Shown piece by piece: positions 17,454-26,196 of a stretch of 48,178 nt of DNA. This stretch comes from Bacilli bacterium. GTDB taxonomy: Bacteria > Bacillota_I > Bacilli_A > RFN20 > CAG-826. The stretch lies in contig JAEDDA010000005.1 of NCBI GenBank assembly GCA_016298185.1, forward strand, positions 1 through 48,178, written 5' to 3'. How positions within the stretch are numbered: the first letter of the stretch is position 1; each line of letters starts with the position of its first letter. The notes beneath the pieces were generated by a model, which did not search any database, had not been told where the DNA came from, and saw nothing but the letters and a program-made list of their open reading frames with translations. The position numbers were made by a program, and so were the translations under genes.

Positions 17454-17984
17454 TTATTTGTTTTGTGTAATTTTGAGGAAGTCTTCGTAGTAGTTTCTAA
17501 TGGTTTCCTCATCGAATGGGAATTCATGATTCTTCATTCTTTCAACGATTAACTTAGTGGTATATCTAAGAACGGTATCTAAGTCATCGCCATATTTATA
17601 TGTCGATTTATGATGCGCGTATTCCTTTTCATCAAGCACTCGAATTTCACCGTTAGTAAATAGTTTTGCATCTAAGTCATAATCGATATATTTGATGCAA
17701 TCCTTGCCAACGATACTTGGAGAAGCAATATTGCAGTAATAGCAAATGCCATCGTGCTTAATCATACAAATAGCATTCCACCATTCTTTCTTAGAAAAGA
17801 TAGTGACTGCTGGTTCTTTTGTAAACCATCTTCTGCCATTGCTTTCTACGACTTTCGCGCATCTAGTCGCGGTCACGATAAAATCAGCATTGTTTTCTAA
17901 GACCAAAGCGCGATCCCAGCAACGATGCAAACTACCATTATGCTTAAAGCATTGTATTCCTAACCAACGACCGATTAATGCCAT
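17454..17984 (-). CDS. Nucleoside di-/triphosphatase of the Ntdp (DUF402, YgaC) family
   Basis: Members of this family hydrolyse nucleoside di- and triphosphates. The 176-residue length equals that of the Bacillus and Staphylococcus members. Family blocks are easily seen: KHNGSLHRCWDRALVLEN near residue 14, FTKEPAVTIFSKKEWWNAI, the metal-binding YYCNIASPS and KYIDYDLDAKLF. The gene begins 1 nt after the stop of the 17986 membrane protein and lies directly upstream of tsaE. Why it travels with the t6A genes is not known. Confidence 0.85.
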   Translation of the reverse strand: MALIGRWLGIQCFKHNGSLHRCWDRALVLENNADFIVTATRCAKVVESNGRRWFTKEPAVTIFSKKEWWNAICMIKHDGICYYCNIASPSIVGKDCIKYIDYDLDAKLFTNGEIRVLDEKEYAHHKSTYKYGDDLDTVLRYTTKLIVERMKNHEFPFDEETIRNYYEDFLKITQNK

Positions 17985-17985
17985 C

Positions 17986-19020
17986 TTATTTCTCCTTATT
18001 AACCAAGAGACTTAAAGAGTTGAGCACTCTTAATAAATCGTTCGCGTATTGTTCATTTGGTTCTTTATCATAATTTTCTTGATAAGGAAGAGTCATGATT
18101 TTGTCATCATAAGATGCATAAACTGCACTATGACCGGACCAGATGACAACATTAAGGTTTAATAAATGTTTCTCAACAGAAATCTTTTTAATTTCTTTTA
18201 AGAATTCTTTGCCTAAATCAGATTCAAATTTGTTTCCTTCTTTACCATAGACAAGCATATCGTCGCCTTCATGTAAGATGACTAAGTCATTAATATCTGA
18301 TGGCAAATCAGTTGGAACTTGTCCTTTGAAAACAAGGATATATCTTCCTTCGAAATGTAAATCATTTGGATAAGACACATACTTGCCTACAAATGCGGAT
18401 GCGCGTTGCTTTCCTGCACCACTATATAAGCCCATGTCCGCTACTTTAAAGGTACGACCATTGAACTTGCCATTAATAACATTTCTAGAAGCAATGTTAC
18501 TGATATTTGTATAAATAGCATCACTAACAGGATCCGCTAATTCCATCTTTTCATTTTTGTCAGTGGAAACTTCAGTGAATTGCCCATCCATAAAGTTTCT
18601 CATGTTCATTTGTTGATTCACGACTGCGATATATTCTTTTGTGGCGTGTGGAACAATGTTACGAGTAACAATATAAAACACAAGCATACCGACGATTGCG
18701 GTACCCACTAAAACCCAGCCAGTAATTTTAAGTGCCATTTGGGCCATACCAATAAGGATGACTGCACCAACAGCAAATAATAAAACTACTGCCATGGCAA
18801 TATAACTAGCGATACGATTCTTTTTAATAACTTTGCTAAAAGCTAAACGAGCTTGTTCAATAACATCGTCATAAGCAGGAGCATCTTTACTTGGTTTTTC
18901 AATTGGAGTGGCACCTGGGAAAATACTATTAATATCTTCTTTTGGTGTTTCTTCCTCTTTAACTTCTTCTACTACTTCTGAAGATTCGTTTTGTTCTTGT
19001 TTGATATCTTCTTCTAACAT
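17986..19020 (-). CDS. Two-span membrane protein, DUF3137-like
   Basis: Family not firmly recognised; the layout resembles DUF3137 proteins. In its 344 residues an acidic N-terminal region (about 1-60) is followed by two adjacent membrane helices near 69-92 and 97-118. A cytoplasmic domain of about 220 residues follows, containing NVINGKFNGRTFKVADMGLY and YILVFKGQVPTDLPSDIND. It is the first gene of the Ntdp-tsaEB-rimI-tsaD operon. GAGGA lies 9 nt before the ATG. Confidence 0.6.
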   Translation of the reverse strand: MLEEDIKQEQNESSEVVEEVKEEETPKEDINSIFPGATPIEKPSKDAPAYDDVIEQARLAFSKVIKKNRIASYIAMAVVLLFAVGAVILIGMAQMALKITGWVLVGTAIVGMLVFYIVTRNIVPHATKEYIAVVNQQMNMRNFMDGQFTEVSTDKNEKMELADPVSDAIYTNISNIASRNVINGKFNGRTFKVADMGLYSGAGKQRASAFVGKYVSYPNDLHFEGRYILVFKGQVPTDLPSDINDLVILHEGDDMLVYGKEGNKFESDLGKEFLKEIKKISVEKHLLNLNVVIWSGHSAVYASYDDKIMTLPYQENYDKEPNEQYANDLLRVLNSLSLLVNKEK

Positions 19021-19042
19021 ACTAATTTCCTCAATTTCTAAT

Positions 19043-19073
19043 AGTATAACATACTTAATTAGAAAATGTTATA
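19043..19073 (-). promoter_or_regulatory. Promoter with embedded dyad ahead of the t6A operon
   Basis: On the minus strand TAACAT, 17 nt and TATACT form a promoter about 20-50 nt before the 19020 start codon. Inverted arms TATAACAT (19045-19052) and ATGTTATA (19066-19073), 13 nt apart, coincide with the -10 and -35 boxes. This looks like a repressor site, or a chance product of paired AT-rich boxes. Confidence 0.45.
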
Positions 19074-19088
19074 GTATGCCTCTATAAT

Positions 19089-19113
19089 AAAAAAGTGCCT
19101 CATAAAGAGACAC
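19089..19113 (-). terminator. Terminator after thiT
   Basis: A 7-bp stem (GTGTCTC / GAGGCAC, one G-U pair) with a 5-nt loop is followed by T6 on the minus strand. It lies 20 nt beyond the thiT stop. Confidence 0.8.
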
Positions 19114-19132
19114 ATTTTTAGATGAATTTTTA

Positions 19133-20161
19133 TTATTTTGTTGGATATTTACGATTTAGTTTTTGTAAAACAGGAAGAATAATCATTAAAACCACAACCG
19201 CAGCAACACCAGAAAGTGGAATGTATAAAGCATTATAAGAAAGTGCTGGTACGAATTGATAGCCATAGATGACCATACTAGATGTTGTTCCTCCAATAAA
19301 TCTCACGAATGTTGAGAGCAAACCAGCAATAAAGATCAAGATTTCAGATAACCATAATGGATATTTCTTTTCTTCGGTAGGTAAGATGAATTTATTGAAG
19401 AAACCCATCACCGCTACAGAACCAAAGGCAATTAAATAATCGAATGGATAAGTAGCAAATCCATAGCCATCAGTTAAACAAGTAATTAAGCCATAGATGA
19501 AACCACCGCAGATAAAGCCAGTAACAGGTCCGCGTCTTAAAGCGATAAGCATTAATGGAAGCATCTGGAAGTTAATGGAACCACCAGTTGCGCCTAATGG
19601 AATTTTAATAAAATTGAGAATGAATGCAGCGGCAATTAACATGGCGTCTTCCGCTAATCCTTGAACAGATTGTTTGGAATAACTTGAGACAGAAATAGCA
19701 GCAAAAAATTCAATTGATGTTAAGAAAATAATAACACCAGCAGACCAACCTACTTGTGCGCCATTAAAGTTGGCGACCATTTCCATATCACCAGCAAAGT
19801 AAGAGAAGATCTCTTTTGCTAAAATTGTGTAAGCCACTAATAAGGCTAAATCAATCAAAGCTACAGCCACGAGAGCATCATTTGCTTTCTTATGGTTTTT
19901 CACAAATAAAGCAACAATTAACGCAATAAATGAAATGCTAATGAGTACTAATAGAACAATAAAAATCCATGAAGGAGTAATTGAACCATTGAGCAATTTG
20001 ATGATGCTTGCGGAATAGTATTCTTTGATTTTTTCTTCACCCACATAATACTTAGTTTCATAAGTGAGTAATGGGCCAAAAAGAAAACCTACAATTGCGA
20101 GATTCATCACAATCGCAATCAAGTAGGCAATGTTGTTTTTTAAGAATTCTTTAAATTTCAT
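19133..20161 (-). CDS. thiT: Thiamine ECF transporter S-component ThiT with extra N-terminal membrane domain
   Basis: ThiT captures thiamine for the shared ECF energy module. The C-terminal part, from about residue 165 on, matches ThiT: LGATGGSINFQMLPLMLIALRRGP, LTDGYGFATYPFDYL and YGYQFVPALSYNALYIP. Ahead of it lie about 160 residues with roughly four membrane spans that typical ThiT (about 190 residues) lacks. The ATG at 20161 gives 342 residues. An in-frame GTG at 20185 is rejected because it lies inside the riboswitch expression hairpin. The TPP riboswitch directly upstream confirms thiamine control. Confidence 0.88.
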   Translation of the reverse strand: MKFKEFLKNNIAYLIAIVMNLAIVGFLFGPLLTYETKYYVGEEKIKEYYSASIIKLLNGSITPSWIFIVLLVLISISFIALIVALFVKNHKKANDALVAVALIDLALLVAYTILAKEIFSYFAGDMEMVANFNGAQVGWSAGVIIFLTSIEFFAAISVSSYSKQSVQGLAEDAMLIAAAFILNFIKIPLGATGGSINFQMLPLMLIALRRGPVTGFICGGFIYGLITCLTDGYGFATYPFDYLIAFGSVAVMGFFNKFILPTEEKKYPLWLSEILIFIAGLLSTFVRFIGGTTSSMVIYGYQFVPALSYNALYIPLSGVAAVVVLMIILPVLQKLNRKYPTK

Positions 20162-20169
20162 AAATAAAA

Positions 20170-20193
20170 CCCTCCAAGATTGCACCTAGAGGG
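20170..20193 (-). promoter_or_regulatory. Riboswitch expression hairpin covering the thiT ribosome-binding site
   Basis: The RNA can pair CCCTCTAGG with CTTGGAGGG around a 6-nt loop. The 3' arm contains GGAGG, the thiT Shine-Dalgarno sequence, 9 nt before the ATG. TTTTATTT follows, so the element could stop transcription, translation or both when TPP is bound. Confidence 0.65.
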
Positions 20194-20209
20194 ATAAAAA
20201 CTAAAAATC

Positions 20210-20291
20210 TCTCCTACGCCTGCATTATCAGGATCAGGTACAAGGTCGAACATGAATTAATGCTCCTCTCAGCCGAGTTCGCTCAGCTCCC
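20210..20291 (-). promoter_or_regulatory. TPP (THI-box) riboswitch
   Basis: The minus strand carries the conserved TPP aptamer cores: GGCTGAGAGGAGC in the pyrimidine-sensing arm, then GTACCTGATCCTGATAATGC and GCGTAGGAGA in the pyrophosphate-sensing arm. The order and spacing match the class, with a short variable arm between. It lies about 50 nt upstream of thiT, so thiamine pyrophosphate should repress uptake of its precursor. Confidence 0.93.
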
Positions 20292-20310
20292 AAAAACAAT
20301 ATTAATACTT

Positions 20311-20982
20311 TTATTTAATCCAATCAACAGGCTTAATTTTATTCTTTTTAAGATATTCGTTAGCTAAACGGAAATGATTATTTTTAAACCATCCTCCATG
20401 GTTCGCCGCAAGAGGAGATGGATGCACAGATTCCAAGATTAAATGTGATGGATTGTGGAGAAGTTTTTTTAGTTTTCTCGCAGAATTTCCCCATAGCATA
20501 AAAACGATAGGATGGTGTTGTTTATCAAGAACTTCCAAAACATCATTGAAGAACATCTCATATTCCTTAATGTTATGGCTCATTGGTAAGTGTGCGCGAA
20601 CACTAAGGATAGAGTTCAAAAGAAGGACACCTTGTTTAGCAAGATAAGTTAAGTCACCACTGCTCATATCAATTGTTGTATCATACTCATCAGATATTTC
20701 TTTATAGATATTAATTAATGATGGAGGAACTTTAACTGTGGAAGGTACAGAGAAAGATAAACCCATCGCTTGTCCAGGTTCATGATATGGATCTTGTCCA
20801 ATGATCACCACTTTGACCTTATCTAATGGAGTTAATTTAAAAGCATTAAATAAAAGTTGCCTCGGAGGATAACAAATATGGTTCTCATATTCCTTATCGA
20901 GAAACTTGTGTAAGTTAATACAGTATTCTTTATCTTGAATACTTTGAAAGAATTCGTTCCAGGTTTTTGGTATTGCGTTCAT
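20311..20982 (-). CDS. ung: Uracil-DNA glycosylase Ung (family 1)
   Basis: Ung removes uracil from DNA. The 223-residue length is typical. The catalytic water-activating loop is VVIIGQDPYHEPGQAMGLSF near residue 59, the uracil-binding block is LLLNSILSVRAHLPMSH, and the DNA-intercalation loop is HPSPLAANHG near 187. No ribosome-binding site precedes the ATG. A TATCAT box lies 6 nt upstream. It is divergent from the 21037 glycosyltransferase across 54 nt. Confidence 0.96.
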   Translation of the reverse strand: MNAIPKTWNEFFQSIQDKEYCINLHKFLDKEYENHICYPPRQLLFNAFKLTPLDKVKVVIIGQDPYHEPGQAMGLSFSVPSTVKVPPSLINIYKEISDEYDTTIDMSSGDLTYLAKQGVLLLNSILSVRAHLPMSHNIKEYEMFFNDVLEVLDKQHHPIVFMLWGNSARKLKKLLHNPSHLILESVHPSPLAANHGGWFKNNHFRLANEYLKKNKIKPVDWIK

Positions 20983-21036
20983 GCAAAAATGATAACATTT
21001 TTATTCACAGTAATAAATGATATATAATGTTAAAAA

Positions 21037-22116
21037 ATGAAGACCTTATTTGTATTTAACCATCCCGCACCATACAAGGTTCATGTCTACAATGAACTTG
21101 CTAAATTAACCGATATCCGTGTCATCTTTGAAAGAAAAAAAGCTAAAGATAGACCAGATACTTTTTATGCGGACAATGAATATAATTTCCCAGTCATCTT
21201 TTTAAAAAATAAAGGATTTGGCAATGAAAACACCGCAACTGGTGAATTAGTAAAATACATCAAAAAGCATCGCAACCTATACGATGTAATCGTGATGAAT
21301 GGTTATAGTACAATCGCTGAAATGAGAGCGATTAGATATATGATTAAGCATCATATTCCATATGTCCTACAAATTAATGGCGGTGTTATTAAAAATGATT
21401 CTGCGATTAAGAAGCAATTAAAGACATATTTCATTTCTAATGCTTATAAATGGTATTCTCCTTGTAAAGAAGCTGATGAATACCTAATTCATTATGGCGC
21501 AGAAAAGAAGATGATTTTTAATTATCCATATAGCAACATTTTTGATAGCGATGTTCTCTGTAAACCGGCAAGTCCTGAAACAAAAGCAAAGATTAGAAAG
21601 AAATATAATTTACCAGAAGGTCCGCTTTTTATTTGTGCCTCACAATTTATTAAAAGAAAAAATAACATTCAATTAATGTCTATTTTTAAAGAGAGAAACG
21701 AAACTCTTCTATTAATTGGTTCTGGCAAGGAAAAAGAATCATATGTCGAATTTATAAAAAATAATAATATTAAGAATATTATCTTAATGGATTATTTAAA
21801 CAAAAAAGATTTATTTGAAGTCCTAAAATCAGGTGATTATTTCATCACCCTTTCTCGTGAAGATATCTTTGGTCACACCACACTTGAAGCAATGGCAAAT
21901 GGTTTACCAGTTATCTCTTCTGATCGTGTCGTTGCCTCAAAGGATTTAATCGTTAATGGTGAAAATGGTTTCCTTGTTGATATCAATAAGGAAGAAGAAA
22001 TTAAAAAAGCCTTAGATAACGCTAATTCATTAAACTCAATGAAAGCAATAAGAACAGCCAAGAAGAACACTATTGAATGTTCCGCAAAAAGACTTCATGA
22101 TTTACTTAGAGGATAG
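21037..22116 (+). CDS. Glycosyltransferase family 4
   Basis: The 359-residue protein is a GT-B fold retaining glycosyltransferase. The C-terminal domain shows KKYNLPEGPLFICASQFIKR and the donor-binding SREDIFGHTTLEAMANGLPV with its paired Glu residues. It has no signal peptide and should act at the inner face of the membrane on a lipid-linked glycan. A perfect TATAAT ends 8 nt before the ATG and no Shine-Dalgarno is present. The second glycosyltransferase follows after 3 nt. Donor and acceptor sugars cannot be told from sequence. Confidence 0.85.
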   Translation: MKTLFVFNHPAPYKVHVYNELAKLTDIRVIFERKKAKDRPDTFYADNEYNFPVIFLKNKGFGNENTATGELVKYIKKHRNLYDVIVMNGYSTIAEMRAIRYMIKHHIPYVLQINGGVIKNDSAIKKQLKTYFISNAYKWYSPCKEADEYLIHYGAEKKMIFNYPYSNIFDSDVLCKPASPETKAKIRKKYNLPEGPLFICASQFIKRKNNIQLMSIFKERNETLLLIGSGKEKESYVEFIKNNNIKNIILMDYLNKKDLFEVLKSGDYFITLSREDIFGHTTLEAMANGLPVISSDRVVASKDLIVNGENGFLVDINKEEEIKKALDNANSLNSMKAIRTAKKNTIECSAKRLHDLLRG

Positions 22117-22119
22117 ATT

Positions 22120-23271
22120 ATGAAAATCATCTATTTCACTACTGCTCAAAAAGAAAATGATTTCCGTTCATTTATTAATGATTGGAAAATTTCGTTAAAC
22201 CCAAGCAACCAAAATTTTCACAATAAACTCATTAGAGCGTTAGCTATTAATAACGAAGTTCATGTTATTTCAGTACGTCCATTTTCTAGAGGTAATATGA
22301 AGGTTTCTAAACTCAATAAAGAAGTTAAAACCGAAGGCAATATTACTTGGCACTATATCAAAAGAAGCGGAAGTAAGATTAGCCGCGCTTTAATCACCAC
22401 TTCACAAATGATGAATGCACTTAAAGGTATTGATTTAAGTGATTCTATTTTTATAACTGATACAATCAATCGTTCTGTGGTGACAGGCGTTTATAAAATC
22501 AAAAAGAAATACAAAAGACCGACTTTAGGAATTTGTACCGATTCACCAAGCAATATATCTGGAACAAAACGTTCCTATACTTTGTATCTACTTAAACACA
22601 CAAGTGATTTTGATGGCTATTTAGCGCTTACTGATGGACTAAATAATTTATTTAATCCAAATGGAAAACCAAGTTATATCTTTGAGGGACTTGTGGAAGA
22701 TAAAAAGATTGAAGTTAAAGAAAGCAAAAAACCATATATCTTCTTCGGTGGAGCCTTAATGAAAAAATACGGTGTCTATAACCTCATTGATGCTTTTAAA
22801 GAAATTAATAATAAAGACTTAGAACTTTGGATCTGTGGTCACCATGGAGATAAAACAAAAATCAAAGAAGCGTGCAAAGGATTTAACAATATTAAGTATC
22901 TTGGATTATTACCAGTTAACAAAGTTATGGAATATGAACAAGGTTCCTTATGCACAGTTAACCCTAGACCATTTTCTGAAGATTTAGATAGATTCTCTAT
23001 CCCAAGTAAAACACTTGAATATATGGCGATGGGTAGACCCGTAATTTCCGTTAGAAATACTATCTTGATGAATAAGTTCCCTAATGAAATTATATGGATT
23101 CCTTCTTCCACAACTGAAAATATTAAACAAGGTATTCAAAAAGTCTTAGATATGACTGAAGTTGAAAGAGAAAACTTTGGTGAAGAAGCAAAAAATAGAG
23201 TGTTGGCACTCTATTCAATAGAATCAGTTGGAAAAAATATTCAAAGTTTCTTACTTAACTTCACTAAGTAA
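22120..23271 (+). CDS. Glycosyltransferase family 4
   Basis: The 383-residue protein is a second GT4-type enzyme. Its C-terminal domain has KPYIFFGGALMKKYGVYNLI and the nucleotide-sugar region FSIPSKTLEYMAMGRPVIS. GAGGA lies before the ATG, overlapping the end of the preceding gene, so the two are co-translated. Its last codons overlap the convergent 23251 gene by 21 nt, and no terminator separates them. Specificity is unknown. Confidence 0.82.
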   Translation: MKIIYFTTAQKENDFRSFINDWKISLNPSNQNFHNKLIRALAINNEVHVISVRPFSRGNMKVSKLNKEVKTEGNITWHYIKRSGSKISRALITTSQMMNALKGIDLSDSIFITDTINRSVVTGVYKIKKKYKRPTLGICTDSPSNISGTKRSYTLYLLKHTSDFDGYLALTDGLNNLFNPNGKPSYIFEGLVEDKKIEVKESKKPYIFFGGALMKKYGVYNLIDAFKEINNKDLELWICGHHGDKTKIKEACKGFNNIKYLGLLPVNKVMEYEQGSLCTVNPRPFSEDLDRFSIPSKTLEYMAMGRPVISVRNTILMNKFPNEIIWIPSSTTENIKQGIQKVLDMTEVERENFGEEAKNRVLALYSIESVGKNIQSFLLNFTK

Positions 23272-24435
23272 AATATCGCTGACTATATGACCAATCTTCT
23301 CAACTGAAAAATGGTCCTTGTAATAGGCTCGGTTAAGATCACCGAGTCTTTTTCTTTCTTCGCTAGATAGTTTCGCCATCTTACTAATAGCGGAAGATAT
23401 GGATGTCTTATCTGGTTTAGCAATAAAGCCACCTTTGGATTCATAAAGGACATTCTTACCATCACCTTCAAGAACACCAATAATTGGTTTTCCAAACGCT
23501 ATGGACATTGCTAATTTGTTGGGAATTGTTTTTCCCACATATCCATCACCTTTAAGTGAAACATATAAAATATCAGCAGCTTCAAAATAAGCAGCGGCTT
23601 TCTTCGCAGGAATTGGTCCATGATAAATAACTCTATCTTCTAAACCATATTTTTTAATAAGAGATTTTAATTCTTCGGTTTTTGGACCCATGCCAATGAC
23701 ATGGAATTGGACATCTTTATCTTCCACTAAAGACATTGATTCAGGAATAAGATTGATTAATTGAATAGTTCCTAAGTTACCACAATAAAGGATATTTGTT
23801 TTCCCTTCTAACTTCACTGGTTCAACATCAGATTTTTCCACTAATGAAGGAAGGGGAGCGAATGATGTCTTCTTATCTAATTTCAAAACATCTTTAAAAT
23901 AGTCGGAATAAGATGGAGAGCCAAATATCACATGATCAACCTTTTCATAGAGATCTTTAGACCATTTATAAAGTACCTTATACATTAGTGATTTTTGTCT
24001 CACTGCATGAGTGACCAAAACACTTTCTGGCCATAAGTCTACGCAATGAACAACATGCTTAACATGATGTTTCTTTTTGTATAAATTTCCTGCGGATAAA
24101 ATAGTAACTGGAGATAATGACATTGAATAAACAATATCGAATTTTTCCTTGCAATTCCTGACCCATTTTTTAGAATTGGCCCAAAATGAAAGGTAATTTC
24201 TAATAATTGAAAAACGGGATTTTTTACGGGCCACTAAGTTCACACGATGAACCTTAACACCATTAATTATTTCAAATTTAACTTTCTTGTATTCAGGGAT
24301 GATTTGTCCATATCCATAGTTTGGTTTTCCTGTTAAAACAGTAACATCATGGCCTTGCTTAACCAGTTCTTCGCAGATGTTAGTGAAAACAATATTTTCA
24401 GGATAATAGTATTGACAAACCGCTAATATCTTCAT
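23251..24435 (-). CDS. Glycosyltransferase family 4 (WbuB/WcaI-like)
   Basis: The 394-residue protein starts MKILAVCQYYYPENIVFTNI, a start typical of the WbuB/WcaI group that adds amino- or deoxy-sugars. CVDLWPESVL lies near residue 134 and the donor site is KTIPNKLAMSIAFGKPIIGV near 310. A TATAAA box lies 9 nt before the ATG. It is convergent with the two preceding glycosyltransferases and divergent from the flippase gene. A role in surface polysaccharide assembly is inferred from that setting. Confidence 0.83.
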   Translation of the reverse strand: MKILAVCQYYYPENIVFTNICEELVKQGHDVTVLTGKPNYGYGQIIPEYKKVKFEIINGVKVHRVNLVARKKSRFSIIRNYLSFWANSKKWVRNCKEKFDIVYSMSLSPVTILSAGNLYKKKHHVKHVVHCVDLWPESVLVTHAVRQKSLMYKVLYKWSKDLYEKVDHVIFGSPSYSDYFKDVLKLDKKTSFAPLPSLVEKSDVEPVKLEGKTNILYCGNLGTIQLINLIPESMSLVEDKDVQFHVIGMGPKTEELKSLIKKYGLEDRVIYHGPIPAKKAAAYFEAADILYVSLKGDGYVGKTIPNKLAMSIAFGKPIIGVLEGDGKNVLYESKGGFIAKPDKTSISSAISKMAKLSSEERKRLGDLNRAYYKDHFSVEKIGHIVSDILLSEVK

Positions 24436-24563
24436 GCTCTCTATTTTATAGAGTGAGAGTGGGATTTTCCACTAATAAAGTGTCAGTATTTAATTTTTAT
24501 CCTTTTGGTCAATTTTAAATAATAATTTAATCGGACCTAAAAAATGTATATGATTATATATAC

Positions 24564-26096
24564 ATGAATAATAACACTAGAATTAATGTTATCGTCAACA
24601 TAATAAGGACATTAGTTTTGACCTTATTATCTTTTATTACCTTCCCATGGATTTGCCGTTACTTAGGCGATTCAATGGTTGGTGCTTATACATGGGCCAA
24701 TACCTTTGTGGCATATTTCCTTATCTTAGCGAAGATCGGTATTCCAAACCTCGCAGTGAGAGAATGTGTCAAAGTGAGAAATGACAAAGAGAAGTTATCA
24801 AATAAAGTTCAAGGTTTCTTCTTATTACAACTCATAGCCACGATGCTTTCATTCGGATTAATGTGTATGGTTGTTTTCTCTGTTCCAGCATTAAGAGAAT
24901 CGAGCGCTTTAATCTTTATCTTGTCCATTAACTTTATCGTTGGCGCTTTCTCATTTGAATGGGTCTTTATCGCTTTAGAAAAACAATTCTATATGTCCGT
25001 TAGATCCATTGTTGCATTAACACTATGTGCAATCTTAGTTATCGCAATGGTTACTAACCCGAGTGATATCTATATTTATTCCTTAATCGCTGTTAGTGTC
25101 ACTATCTTCACTACGATTAGTAACTTATTCTATGTTCGTAAATTCATCTCATTTAAAAAGACAATGCCATATTCCTTTAAGGAGTATGTGAAACCATTAT
25201 TTGTTTTATGCACTTTATCACTAGTGATTTCTTTATATAACCAAACCGATACCTTTATCTTAGGTTTCATTGATAATGGCAAAAACGAAGTTGCTAGTTA
25301 TTCAGTTGGTATTAAAGGCGTTGATATTATCATCGGCATCATCGCGGGATTATCCACAGTTTTTATTCCAAGAAGTGCGTATTACTACGGCAAAGAAGAT
25401 AAGAGATTCTTTAAGAACTTAACCAAGTATTCTATGAATATCTGTTTCTTCATTGTTATGCCAGCGATTGTCACTATGGCGATATTAGCACGCCCAATAT
25501 GCTCTTTGATTTCTGGTAACTTCGATTATTCCAGCGCTACTGCAGAGTATGTTAACGCTCCATGGGTATTAGTTATTTTATGCTCTATGATGCTCACATA
25601 TTCTTTGGGCGATATTATCTATGGCCAAATCTTACTTCCAATGAAGAAAGAGAAATATTATTTAATTGCTATGTTAAGCGGCACTATCTTAAATGTTGGT
25701 TTATCAATTCTTTTAGGTAAATATGTCGCTGAAAAAGTAAGTTGGATGTCTCCTGCAATGGGTGTTGCTATTGGCACTGCTACGACTGACTTATTAATGA
25801 TTATCTTCTTAGTGAGTTTATCTTGGAAATGGGTCAAAGAAGCAATTTTCAATACGAATACATTGAAACTTCTTATCGCTAATGTGATTATCTTGGGTGT
25901 TTCTTTATTACTCAATAATCCACTTAATAGTTTATGGGCTCATTTAAATCTTTCTGATACATTCGCGGCTATATTGCAAATGGTATCAATCGTTTTAGTG
26001 GATGCGATCATTTATATCGTATTCTTAGCTATTACTAAAGAAAATTTAGTTTCTTCCTTCTTAAGAAAGAAAAATAAAACCGAAGAAAATATATAA
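24564..26096 (+). CDS. Polysaccharide flippase (Wzx/MOP family)
   Basis: The 510-residue protein has about 14 membrane spans and the typical Wzx start, here NVIVNIIRTLVLTLLSFITFPWICRYLG in two blocks, with the later NQTDTFILGF and GLSTVFIPRSAYYYG segments. Such proteins flip lipid-linked oligosaccharides across the membrane. TATGAT ends 9 nt before the ATG with no ribosome-binding site. It likely exports the glycan made by the neighbouring GT4 enzymes; an O-antigen-polymerase-like gene lies at 37755-39224. Confidence 0.88.
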   Translation: MNNNTRINVIVNIIRTLVLTLLSFITFPWICRYLGDSMVGAYTWANTFVAYFLILAKIGIPNLAVRECVKVRNDKEKLSNKVQGFFLLQLIATMLSFGLMCMVVFSVPALRESSALIFILSINFIVGAFSFEWVFIALEKQFYMSVRSIVALTLCAILVIAMVTNPSDIYIYSLIAVSVTIFTTISNLFYVRKFISFKKTMPYSFKEYVKPLFVLCTLSLVISLYNQTDTFILGFIDNGKNEVASYSVGIKGVDIIIGIIAGLSTVFIPRSAYYYGKEDKRFFKNLTKYSMNICFFIVMPAIVTMAILARPICSLISGNFDYSSATAEYVNAPWVLVILCSMMLTYSLGDIIYGQILLPMKKEKYYLIAMLSGTILNVGLSILLGKYVAEKVSWMSPAMGVAIGTATTDLLMIIFLVSLSWKWVKEAIFNTNTLKLLIANVIILGVSLLLNNPLNSLWAHLNLSDTFAAILQMVSIVLVDAIIYIVFLAITKENLVSSFLRKKNKTEENI

Positions 26097-26121
26097 AATA
26101 GACAATTTAAGCAAAGAAAGT

Positions 26122-26154
26122 AAAACGGACGAGCAATTAACCGTCCGTTTTTTA
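26122..26154 (+). terminator. Terminator after the flippase gene
   Basis: A 9-bp stem (AAAACGGAC / GTCCGTTTT) with one further G-C pair closes an 11-nt loop and runs into a T-run on the plus strand. It lies 25 nt after the flippase stop. Confidence 0.85.
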
Positions 26155-26160
26155 TTCATT

Positions 26161-26188
26161 AAAAAAGACCGCCATTTCTAACGGTCTT
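26161..26188 (-). terminator. Terminator of the opp-LRR operon
   Basis: A 7-bp stem (AAGACCG / CGGTCTT) is followed by a run of T on the minus strand. It lies just beyond the stop of the LRR gene, back to back with the flippase terminator. Confidence 0.85.
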
Positions 26189-26196
26189 AGTAAGTT

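Noticed and set aside
20162..20185. GTG start of thiT at 20185
   Set aside because: It lies inside the riboswitch hairpin and upstream of the Shine-Dalgarno sequence; the ATG at 20161 is 9 nt after GGAGG.
23251..26096. Mobile element or recent transfer in the polysaccharide region
   Set aside because: No transposase, integrase, terminal repeats or clear change in base composition were seen.
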